Source: JBBIQS01 sp037442205 (GTDB lineage Bacteria; Myxococcota; Myxococcia; Myxococcales; UBA5297). Taken from it: a DNA stretch of 64,000 nt. The position numbers and the translations under genes were made by a program. Where the stretch lies: NCBI GenBank assembly GCA_037442205.1, contig JBBIQS010000013.1:1-64000 (forward strand), read 5' to 3'. The first letter of the stretch is position 1, and every line of letters begins with the position of its first letter. Below, piece after piece: positions 27,298 to 34,713 of this stretch. The notes under the pieces are model-generated. The model did not search any database, was not told the DNA's origin, and saw only the letters and a program-made list of their open reading frames with translations.

Positions 27298-27501
27298 TCA
27301 GCCGCCGTCGAAGAACTCCTTCTCCGGGTCGGGAGGAGGGCCGGCGGGCGGTTGCGGGCCATTGAGCGGGCTCAGCGCGCCGCGGTGGCCGAAGCGGCGC
27401 GCGCGGCGCACCGGGCGGTCGAAGGGCTTGCCCCCGGCGAAGAGCTTGACGGCGATCAGCGCCAGCATCAGCGCGATCACCACGTAGTACTTGGCTTCCA
27501 T
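27298..27501 (-). CDS. Small single-pass membrane protein
   Basis: 67 residues starting MEAKYYVVIALMLALIAVKL, one membrane helix, then a basic stretch (RPVRRARRFGHRG) and a Pro-rich acidic tail (PPAGPPPDPEKEFFDGG). There is no close ribosome-binding site, only GGGAGAA about 12 bases upstream. No family was recognised. It is divergent from the Rmd1-like gene and convergent with the DoxX gene. Confidence 0.5.
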   Translation of the reverse strand: MEAKYYVVIALMLALIAVKLFAGGKPFDRPVRRARRFGHRGALSPLNGPQPPAGPPPDPEKEFFDGG

Positions 27502-27602
27502 TGAAGAGGCGATTCTCCCTTGAGCCCGCTCGCGACTGCCGGATAAAACCCTAGCTCCAAACGTTTCACTTCCCAAGGCGCTCGCACCGCGAACGAGGTC
27601 CC

Positions 27603-28718
27603 ATGGCCGCGCCGCTTATCGTCGAGAAGGGCAGCCTGCACGCGTACCGCATGTACGACGTGGCCGACGAGATCGACCTGCAGAAGGCCCTGACGCTCTC
27701 CAAGCAGGCCGCGACCCGCCTCAAGCTGCAGCGCGAAGGCTCCCAGTACCTCGAGCTGCCGAACCCGCCGGTCGCGTTCCTGCTTGGCGAGAGGCCCATC
27801 GCCCTCAAGCACGGCGTGGTCTCGGTAGAGCTGGTGGCCCGCCTGTTCGACCACGGGGCGATCTCGATCCTGCTCAAGATCCCCATCCCGCCGGGGACGG
27901 CGCTGGCCGACCTGGTGGGCGCCTGCGACGACGTCTACGACAACCCGGCCATCGACATGCTGGCCCGGTCCGAGTCCGAGGCGCTGTGCCGCAACATGGC
28001 CGGGGCCCTGCACCGGACGCACGAGTGGGAGGGCTCGGAGAGCTACCACGTGCTGTTCGTGGAGTCGTTCCGCGGCGCCGCCCCCGGCGCCACCGAGATC
28101 GTCGAGCGGGAGAATCTGGCCCGGCTGCTCTTGGGCGAGTCCAGCGACAAGAGCCTCTCCGCCCACGAGCGCTGGGACGTCACCAAGCACGCCTACAGCT
28201 ACTTCACCGACGACCTGGTGGTGGTCGACTTCAACAGCGCCTTCGTCTACGAGCCCTCCGGCTCCCACGACATCCCCGACATCCTGGAGATCGCCAACGC
28301 CCAGCTGCTCGAGCTGCGCTACTACGACGCGGTCCTCGACCGCGAGCTGGCCCGCATCTACGACGAGATGGACAAGAAGCGCGGGCGCTTCTCCAGCCTG
28401 TTCCGCTCCGAGTACGCCGAGCTGCGGCGCAACGTGATGGTGCTGATGCAGGAGGTGGCCGAGTTCACCGAGCGGGTCGAGAACTCGCTCAAGATCATCG
28501 GCGACTTCTACCTGGCGCGGGTCTACCGGGCGGCGGTGCGGCGCTTCCGAATCGCCAGCTGGTCGGCGTCGGTGGACCGCAAGGAGGCGCTGCTGGCCCA
28601 GATCTACGACCTGCTCAAGGGCGAGGTCGAGCACGGGCGGATGCTGTTCCTGGAGACCACCATCGTGGTCCTCATCCTCGCCGAGATCTTCATGGCGGTG
28701 ATGAAGGTGGTCCAGTAG
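27603..28718 (+). CDS. Rmd1/DUF155-like protein with C-terminal membrane anchor
   Basis: 371 residues. The N-terminal half contains VVSVELVARLFDHGAISILLKIP, the middle VVVDFNSAFVYEPSG..DIPDILEIANAQLLELRYYD, and the C-terminal third is a long helix pair ending in a membrane segment (FLETTIVVLILAEIFMAVM). This order (sensor-like alpha/beta part, long helices, a terminal hydrophobic segment) matches Rmd1/DUF155 proteins known from yeast mitochondria and many bacteria; the match is from memory and not certain. The start ATG has only a weak GAGG. Confidence 0.55.
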   Translation: MAAPLIVEKGSLHAYRMYDVADEIDLQKALTLSKQAATRLKLQREGSQYLELPNPPVAFLLGERPIALKHGVVSVELVARLFDHGAISILLKIPIPPGTALADLVGACDDVYDNPAIDMLARSESEALCRNMAGALHRTHEWEGSESYHVLFVESFRGAAPGATEIVERENLARLLLGESSDKSLSAHERWDVTKHAYSYFTDDLVVVDFNSAFVYEPSGSHDIPDILEIANAQLLELRYYDAVLDRELARIYDEMDKKRGRFSSLFRSEYAELRRNVMVLMQEVAEFTERVENSLKIIGDFYLARVYRAAVRRFRIASWSASVDRKEALLAQIYDLLKGEVEHGRMLFLETTIVVLILAEIFMAVMKVVQ

Positions 28719-28814
28719 TCCAGCGGCCCCCGCCTCTCATCCCGAGCGGAGGCGCGCGGCGCCGGAGTCGAGGGAGGGAGGGGCGAAGTCCCCTCGAGGC
28801 TGGAGCGAGGTCGG

Positions 28815-29261
28815 CTACTGCGCCCGGACGCAGTACTTGGCGCTGGCGTTGCTGCCGAAGAGCTGGTTGTAGCCGTCGGGATCCGCGGCCTTGTAGGCGG
28901 CCAGGAAGTTCTGGTCCATGAACAGCGCGGCGCAGGTGTAGGTCCCGGAGTTGCCCTGGTAGTCGGGGGAGCAGTCCTTGTCGGACAGGCAGGCGGCGGT
29001 GCAGGAGCCGCGGGCGTTGCCGTTGACCGAGGCCGGGTTGCCGTCGCCGCGCGAGCGCAGGCAGATCATGTCGTCGCAGACCGTCGAGCCCAGCGAGACG
29101 TAGTCCAGGGTGTTGTTGCTGACCGCCGAGTCGGGGACCGGGCTCACTCCGCCGTTGGCGTTGGGCTTGGTCATGTCGCAGGTCTGGCCGATGTCGGTCT
29201 TGGCGGCACAGGCGGCGAGCACCACGAGGACGAGGGCGAGGGCGGCGGAGATTCGCGTCAT
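28815..29261 (-). CDS. Cysteine-containing lipoprotein
   Basis: 148 residues from the ATG at 29261. The signal peptide ends in LAAC, a perfect lipobox, so the mature protein is lipid-anchored. The mature part includes VCDDMICLRSRG, GSCTAACLSDKDCSPDYQG, a TC pair-forming Cys and a final YCVRAQ. The CTAACLSDKDC text is the same module as in the exported proteins at 9149 and 16666. No enzymatic motif. Convergent with the Rmd1-like gene. Confidence 0.65.
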   Translation of the reverse strand: MTRISAALALVLVVLAACAAKTDIGQTCDMTKPNANGGVSPVPDSAVSNNTLDYVSLGSTVCDDMICLRSRGDGNPASVNGNARGSCTAACLSDKDCSPDYQGNSGTYTCAALFMDQNFLAAYKAADPDGYNQLFGSNASAKYCVRAQ

Positions 29262-29391
29262 GGCGGCTATCGGGCTCCTGGTCTCGGCACGGGGCGAGAG
29301 GCTGGACGCTATCATCGTGGGCGGGCACCGGCAACGGCGCGGCCACTCCCGGCTGGCGGGCGGGCGCTCGATCGGCATTCCGTCGCTCTGG

Positions 29392-29430
29392 AAAAAACTG
29401 CGCGCCCCGCCGATGACGGCCGGGGCGCGC
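29392..29430 (-). terminator. Intrinsic terminator downstream of the 29459 gene
   Basis: On the minus strand GCGCGCCCC pairs with GGGGCGCGC (29422-29430 with 29400-29408) plus additional inner pairing, followed after three bases by a run of six T (complement of 29392-29397). It lies 28 bases past the stop of the minus-strand gene. Confidence 0.85.
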
Positions 29431-29458
29431 ATGGTGTGAGCGATTTGCCGCCAGCTTG

Positions 29459-30763
29459 CTACCGCAGCCCCACCGCCTCCTTCGGCTGGCCGCCGCCGGT
29501 GCGCCAGCGCTCGACCAGGCCGGGGAAGTCCCACCACGAGAGGTTGTTCGGGGCGCCGCTGGTGCCGGTCCAGTTGGTGGGGCGCTGGCCGTCGTAGGGA
29601 CCCTGGACCACCAGCGAGCCGATGTAGTCGCCTTTGTCGTAGACCTTGCTGATCTGCTGGGCCAGCTTCTGCATGCTGGCCGCCGAGATGTTGGCGCTGC
29701 TGGTGGCCTGGTAGAACTGCACCGTCACGCGCACCGGGAAGCGGGGGTCGCGCTCGATGGTCAGCCCGTCGAGCTCGGTGTAGGGCCCCTCCAGCGCGCC
29801 GTGGCCCAGCACCGCCACCTCCATGTCGTCGCGGGCGGCGGACTTCTTCTCCATCATCGGGGCGGCGGCCGACGGAGCCAGAGCAGCGCCTTCGTACATC
29901 ATCGAGCGGCGCGGCGGCTGCCGGTAGATGAGCGGAACCTGGATCAGCATCAGCAGATTGGCGTCCTCGCCCAGGCTGGAGGCGGCTTCGCCGTTGGAGG
30001 TCTGGCCGCGCTGCTGCACGTCGGAGAGCCGCTCGGCGGTGAGCGGGGCGCGCTTGCCCTCGGCGTTGAAGAACAGCCGCTGGCCCCAGCTGCCGCTGGA
30101 GGTGTCGCGGGCATTGTCGATGATCGTCGCCGAGGTGCCCTGGCGCGTGACCAGGATGGTCAGCACCGCCGGGTTTCCGCGGGTGGACTGGTAGTTGAAG
30201 ATCACCGGGTAGAAGGTGGCCTTGCCGCCTTGGGGAACGGGGAGGAAGGCGGCCTGGGCGCTGACCAGGGCGTGGGTGTCGCGCGCGGCCAGGAGGGTGC
30301 GGCCCTTGATGTGCCCGCTGCCCGGGAAGCTCAAGTAGCGGGTGGGGTTGTCGAGGAACTCCTTGAGCGTGATCACCTGCTCGGCCTGGCCCTCGCGCTC
30401 GTTGCCGACGCGCAGGTAGAAGCGGTCGAGGCGGACGTCGGCGGTCTTGTCGGAGAAGTTGGGGAAGCGCACCACCGGCATCAGCGCCAGCTTGCGGTCG
30501 TCGCCGTTGCCCTCGGCGACCTCGATGGTGACGTCGCTGATGTTCGGGCCGACCGAGCTGCCCTGGAAGCGGCCGGTGTCCTCCCACATCACGTTGAGGA
30601 CTTGCATTCCGTAGCGGCTGGCGAGGGACTGGGCCTCGCCGTCGCCCACCATGTTGGCGACCCGGTCGATGGTCTCGCGGTACTGGAGGCGGGCGCGCTC
30701 GTCGGCGCGCGCGGTCTGAGCGATCAAGAGCGCGGCGGCGGTCAGGGTCAGCAGGCGGTTCAT
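29459..30763 (-). CDS. Exported hypothetical protein
   Basis: 434 residues from an ATG with AAGGAG seven bases upstream. The N-terminus MNRLLTLTAAALLIAQTARA is a clear signal peptide. The mature protein is rich in beta-strand text (LALMPVVRFPNFSDKTADVRLD, ATFYPVIFNYQSTRGNPAVLTILVTRQG, PVRVTVQFYQAT) and ends with WWDFPGLVERWRTGG. No family was recognised; the beta-rich text and size suit a periplasmic or surface protein. It is monocistronic, with its own terminator. Confidence 0.75.
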   Translation of the reverse strand: MNRLLTLTAAALLIAQTARADERARLQYRETIDRVANMVGDGEAQSLASRYGMQVLNVMWEDTGRFQGSSVGPNISDVTIEVAEGNGDDRKLALMPVVRFPNFSDKTADVRLDRFYLRVGNEREGQAEQVITLKEFLDNPTRYLSFPGSGHIKGRTLLAARDTHALVSAQAAFLPVPQGGKATFYPVIFNYQSTRGNPAVLTILVTRQGTSATIIDNARDTSSGSWGQRLFFNAEGKRAPLTAERLSDVQQRGQTSNGEAASSLGEDANLLMLIQVPLIYRQPPRRSMMYEGAALAPSAAAPMMEKKSAARDDMEVAVLGHGALEGPYTELDGLTIERDPRFPVRVTVQFYQATSSANISAASMQKLAQQISKVYDKGDYIGSLVVQGPYDGQRPTNWTGTSGAPNNLSWWDFPGLVERWRTGGGQPKEAVGLR

Positions 30764-30888
30764 GGGAAGCTCCTTTCGAGGAGCTTCAACGGACCAGCCG
30801 CCAATCGGATCTGCCGGGCGTCGCAAGCCTCGTGTGACCGGTGTCACCGGCGTTGAGCAACCGGCTGAGATTAGGGCGCGAATCGGAG

Positions 30889-32943
30889 CTACCCCACCAG
30901 CGGAGACGCCATTCCCGAGGAGATGATCCACAGCTGGTGCGAGGCCCGGGTCACCGCCACGTGCAGCCGTCTGCGGGCATCGGCGGTGGGGGGATAGTTC
31001 TCGGCGGTGGCGTCGGGCACCACCACGTAGTCGAACTCCAGTCCCTTGACGCTCTCGACGTCGGCCACGTCGACGCCCGGCTCGAAGGTGAATTCGCCGT
31101 CGTGGACCCAGCGCACGCCCTCGATGCCCGCCAGCCCTTCGGCGATGGCTCGCGCCGCCTCTGGAGTGCAGGCCACCACGCCCACCGAGGCCTGCGGCTC
31201 GCGGTCGAGCAGATCCCGCAGCGCCCCGGCCAGGAAGAGCTGGCCCTGCGCGGGATTCGGGAAGTGGTGCCGCCCGACCGGCGCTCCCGCGCGACCCCGC
31301 GGCTCCTCTCCGGAGCGCAGCTTCCCCAGCACCTTGCGCGCCAGCTCCACCACCGGCTGCGGGCAGCGATACGAGACCTGCAGCCGGCAGGTCGCCGGCT
31401 CGCCCAGCCCGAGCGCCTCCAGCGCCGCCTGCCAGCTGGCGAAGCCGGATGAGGTCTGCTGCATGGGATCGCCCGCCAGCGTCACGCTGCGCTGCGCCCC
31501 CAGCTGCTGCCCCAGCACCGCCAGCTCGAATAGCGAGAAGTCCTCCGCCTCGTCTACCACCAAGTGCGCGATGGGCTCGGTGCCGGCCTTGCTGCTCTTG
31601 GCCCGCAGGAACAGCAGCAGCGCCAGGTCCTCGAGGTCGAGCGTTCCGGCGAGCTCGTCGGGCGTTCCCTCCTCCAGCGGCCGGCCGTCGATCGCGGCGA
31701 GCGCCTCCGGGGCGAAGCCCGCCAGCTCGATCGACAGCGGGATTCTCAGCTGCGCCAGGGTGTGGTGGACCGTGTCCTCGACCGCGGTGGCCGGCAGGTC
31801 GCCGCCGGCGGCCTCGATCACCGAGCCCAGGAAGGCGCGGTCGGTGAAGAGCGTCGCCAGCCGCTTGCGCAGCCGCGGCAGCGCCGAGGTCTTGGGAAGC
31901 TTCTTCATCCGCGCCAACAGCGGCTCGCGCAGAGCCGGGTGGCGCTTGAGCCGCTCCACCAGCGCCGGGGTCTCCGGGCTCAAGGGAATCGAGCGCACCT
32001 GGAAGGCGGCGCAGGCCGAGCGCATCAGCCAGCGGGGCACGGTCTCCACCTTCACCGACTCCAAGCCCAGCGGCGCCAGGAGCCGCCTGGAGAGCCGGGC
32101 CAATCCCTCCTCGGGGACCAGCACCCGCAACCGCCCGGGAGGAAAGCGCGCCGGATCCTCGAAGGCCAGCCGCGCCAAGCGGTGCAGCGCCACCGTGGTC
32201 TTGCCGCTGCCGGCGCTGCCGGTCACCAGCAGCGGGCGCTCGGCGCTGGCGTTGATCGCCTCGAACTGCTCGGCGTCGAGCAGCGCGGTGATGTCCGGCT
32301 GGTCGCGCCTCTCGCGCCCGACGCCCACTCCCAGCGAGCCGGCCCGGGTCGCGGTCCCCTCGCCGCCGGAGAGCGCCTGGGCTCCGGCGGCGCTCCACTT
32401 GCCCGCGCGATCGCGGGTCAGCACCTGCGAGCCGGCGACGATCCGCGTCAGCCGGCCGCGCTCGATGACCACCACCCGCCGGGCCTCGACCACGCCCTCG
32501 AGCACGCCGCCGGGCAGCTTCTCCTCGACGTCGTCGCCCTCCTCGTAGCCGTAGAAGATCCTGGCCACCGGGGCGAAGCGCCAGTCGACGATGCGGATGC
32601 CGCGGCCCAGGTCGGTGAAGCCGGCGCGGCCGAGCAGGTAGTCGCGCGGGCCGGTCTCGGTCCGCACCCTGAGGTGGGCGAAGTAGGGCGTGCCCGAGTC
32701 GGGCCGCTCGCCGCGCTCGGGCTGGTGTGCCAGGGCGTGGGCCGCGCCGAGATCCGCCAGCAGCGTTGGCAGATCCTCCACGGCCGCCTCGCTCGCCTCC
32801 TCACGCAGCGAGCGCAGCTCGTCGAGCCGTCCCGGCCGATCGCTCCCGCGCCGCGGGGCGTGCAGCGCCTCCAGCGCCCGCCGCAGCAGGGCCTCCTCCT
32901 CCTCGACGATCTCCAGCGGGGACGGCAGGGCCTTCTCCCTCAT
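30889..32943 (-). CDS. HelD-like superfamily 1 helicase/ATPase
   Basis: 684 residues from the ATG at 32943, preceded by GAGGGG; a TTG nine bases upstream is less likely. The N-terminal helical segment precedes a domain with Walker A GSAGSGKTTVALHRL, Walker B HLVVDEAEDFSLFEL, a SF1 motif VSYRCPQPVVELA, and the final motifs VESVKGLEFDYVVV and LHVAVTRASHQLW. The split order (long N-terminal arm before Walker A) fits HelD/UvrD-IV proteins, which remove stalled RNA polymerase or unwind DNA. Which of these it does cannot be told from sequence. Confidence 0.8.
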   Translation of the reverse strand: MREKALPSPLEIVEEEEALLRRALEALHAPRRGSDRPGRLDELRSLREEASEAAVEDLPTLLADLGAAHALAHQPERGERPDSGTPYFAHLRVRTETGPRDYLLGRAGFTDLGRGIRIVDWRFAPVARIFYGYEEGDDVEEKLPGGVLEGVVEARRVVVIERGRLTRIVAGSQVLTRDRAGKWSAAGAQALSGGEGTATRAGSLGVGVGRERRDQPDITALLDAEQFEAINASAERPLLVTGSAGSGKTTVALHRLARLAFEDPARFPPGRLRVLVPEEGLARLSRRLLAPLGLESVKVETVPRWLMRSACAAFQVRSIPLSPETPALVERLKRHPALREPLLARMKKLPKTSALPRLRKRLATLFTDRAFLGSVIEAAGGDLPATAVEDTVHHTLAQLRIPLSIELAGFAPEALAAIDGRPLEEGTPDELAGTLDLEDLALLLFLRAKSSKAGTEPIAHLVVDEAEDFSLFELAVLGQQLGAQRSVTLAGDPMQQTSSGFASWQAALEALGLGEPATCRLQVSYRCPQPVVELARKVLGKLRSGEEPRGRAGAPVGRHHFPNPAQGQLFLAGALRDLLDREPQASVGVVACTPEAARAIAEGLAGIEGVRWVHDGEFTFEPGVDVADVESVKGLEFDYVVVPDATAENYPPTADARRRLHVAVTRASHQLWIISSGMASPLVG

Positions 32944-33087
32944 TTCTGGCAACCCCTCGAATTCGCCGGGGAAAACCTCAGGCGCCCTGGGCTGGCGGAG
33001 TCCGCGGGGCCGAGGGGAGGGTGGGGCTCGGCGAGGCGCCTGTCAACGCCTTGAAATTTCTAGCGAATTTGATACATTGATTGGCGT

Positions 33088-33260
33088 CGATGGCGGCTTC
33101 GGCAGGCCTTGGAAGCTGCTTTCCCACCATAGTTAGGCGCTGATTCCGAGCCTGGCTCAGCCGCAGCCGTGCACGCCGAGGCGGACGCTGCCGGCGACGG
33201 TGAGGCCGCTCAGGTCGAGCTTTTCCGCTTCGAGGCAGACGTCGGCGGGAAGCGTCAGGT
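33088..33260. repeat. Duplicated 3' gene cassette, copy A
   Basis: This segment repeats the end of the gene at 36930, plus about 70 bp shared only with copy B (33737-33948). On the minus strand it would encode LPADVCLEAEKLDLSGLTVAGSV, against LPADVCLGAGKLDELKLHLD in the intact gene; copy A has lost five codons. No ribosome-binding site or start codon is seen in front of it, so it is a gene fragment. The 869-bp stretch 32944-33812 holds this copy and the 42-bp array and no convincing gene. Confidence 0.75.
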
Positions 33261-33462
33261 GGCTGGGCGTTCGACAAGGACAGCCATGCTGCAATCTTGT
33301 AGCGAGACTGCTTTCCCTCGGAGCGGGCGGCGGGGGCGAGGCGGAAGGGCGAGCCCGGAGGCCGAAGCGAGGCCAGTCCCGTGATTCCGGGCACTTGGCC
33401 GAGCAGCGGAGCCCAGGTGGGCCGCGACGAGGCCTCGCTTCGGTGCATACAAGGGGTTGCGC

Positions 33463-33714
33463 GGCACGACAGGCCTTGTTTGCGCTGCAGAGAAGGGCCG
33501 TCGCGGCACGACAGGCCTTGTTTGCGCTGCAGAGAAGGGCCGTCGCGGCACGACAGGCCTGGTTTGCGCTGCAGAGAAGGGCCGTCGTGGCACGACAGGC
33601 CTGGTTTGCGCTGCAGAGAAGGGCCGTCGTGGCACGACAGGCCTGGTTTGCGCTGCAGAGAAGGGCCGTCGTGGCACGACAGGCCTCGTTTGCGTTGCAG
33701 CGAAGGTCTGTCGG
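33463..33714. repeat. 42-bp tandem repeat, six copies
   Basis: Six head-to-tail 42-bp units start at 33463, 33505, 33547, 33589, 33631 and 33673. The unit begins GGCACGACAGGCCTGG and ends CAGAGAAGGGCCGTCGT. The first two differ slightly from the middle three, which are nearly identical, and the last is degenerate. Because 42 is a multiple of three, several frames stay open on both strands, so an apparent repeat protein is not evidence of coding. The array sits between cassette copies A and B. It behaves like a minisatellite with likely copy-number variation. Confidence 0.9.
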
Positions 33715-33736
33715 GGAACGCACGGGGGTCGTGCGC

Positions 33737-33948
33737 CGATGGCGGCTTCGACAGGCCGTGGAAGCCCGCTTCCTGCTCCATCGTCAGGACGCTGATTCCG
33801 AGCCTGCTCGGCTCAGTCGCAGCAGTGCGCGCCGCGGCGGAACTTGACGCTGCCGGCGACGGTGAGGCCGTCGAGGTGCAGCTTGAGCGCGTCGAGCTTT
33901 GCCGCGCCGAGGCAGACGTCGGCGGGCAGCGTCATGGGGCTCTTGAGG
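33737..33948. repeat. Duplicated 3' gene cassette, copy B
   Basis: This copy matches copy A from CGATGGCGGCTTCG onward and the 3' end of the gene at 36930 (copy C, 36925-37060). On the minus strand it reads LPADVCLGAAKLDALKLHLD..GSVKFRRGAHCC, nearly the same as the intact gene's tail. It abuts and overlaps the 3' end of the exosortase gene, whose last codons are read from it in another frame. Confidence 0.8.
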
Positions 33949-34702
33949 CCATCGGTCCTGATGCAGTTGCCCCCGCTCTCGAGGCGCGGCTCAAGTTCGA
34001 CTTCATGCTCTGACCTGAGGGCGTCCACCTGGTCCGCTGGACCAGCAGCGCGATCGCACCGGCCGCTGCTGACACTGCCGCGATGCTCCCGACGTGCGGC
34101 CAGAAGCCGCTGCGCAGATGACCCCCGCGCAGCAGCGGCACGACCACCATGACGCCGAGATACGGGACCATCGGCATCCAGGCACCGAGCGCAGCGCCCG
34201 AGAGCCTGCGCGCCAGGGCCCAGACGAGAAGGAGCATCGACAGGAAGACCGCCACGCCGACTAACTCGTGAAGGCGCTCGGGGGTGAGCGCGCCAAAGCC
34301 GACCCGATGGGTCCACAGCGGGATGGCCACCAGGATGCGCAGGGCGTTGGCCGCCAAGGCGGTCAGGTAGGCCGCTGCGGCGCTTCCGAAGAGCAGGCCG
34401 ACGTTCTGCCAGGGCGAGCGCCGCGGCCGGACCAGGCCGAGCACTAGCGCGCAGTACGCCACGATGAGGAAGTTCACCCCGGCGCAGACGGGCGCGATCA
34501 TGTAGTGCAGCTCACCGCTCAGGTAGCCGCCGCTCGTCCAGTCGAAGGAGTAGCCGCCGGCGGCCTCGACCAGCGCAGTGGTGGGCGCGAGCATGAAGCG
34601 CAGCTGCTCGGCATTGGCGGTGCTGTAGAAGGCCTTGAGCCCGAGGGCCGCCGCGGCGGCGACGGCCCAGGTGGCGGCGGCGACGGCGGTCCGCGCTCGC
34701 AT
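33932..34702 (-). CDS. Exosortase family protein (XrtK-like)
   Basis: 256-residue polytopic membrane protein. The catalytic triad expected of exosortases is visible: Cys73 in MIAPVCAGVNFL, Arg122 in ANALRIL and His145 in ERLHELVGV, each near a membrane boundary. Exosortases cleave and attach proteins carrying C-terminal sorting signals during export. The single likely substrate is the VIT/vWA protein directly upstream (11 bases apart, same operon). The last 20 or so residues are read out of frame from cassette copy B, so the native C-terminus has probably been replaced. The assignment to the K subtype is from memory. Confidence 0.75.
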   Translation of the reverse strand: MRARTAVAAATWAVAAAAALGLKAFYSTANAEQLRFMLAPTTALVEAAGGYSFDWTSGGYLSGELHYMIAPVCAGVNFLIVAYCALVLGLVRPRRSPWQNVGLLFGSAAAAYLTALAANALRILVAIPLWTHRVGFGALTPERLHELVGVAVFLSMLLLVWALARRLSGAALGAWMPMVPYLGVMVVVPLLRGGHLRSGFWPHVGSIAAVSAAAGAIALLVQRTRWTPSGQSMKSNLSRASRAGATASGPMASRAP

Positions 34703-34713
34703 GCGACCCCTCC

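Noticed and set aside
28778..28795. GAGGGG/CCCCTC hairpin as terminator after the Rmd1-like gene
   Set aside because: Only six base pairs and no T-tract.
33463..33714. CRISPR array
   Set aside because: The units are contiguous with no unique spacers and there are no cas genes.
33157..33795. Repeat proteins encoded by the 42-bp array (several frames on both strands)
   Set aside because: Open frames follow from the unit length being divisible by three; no ribosome-binding site or signal peptide was found for any of them.
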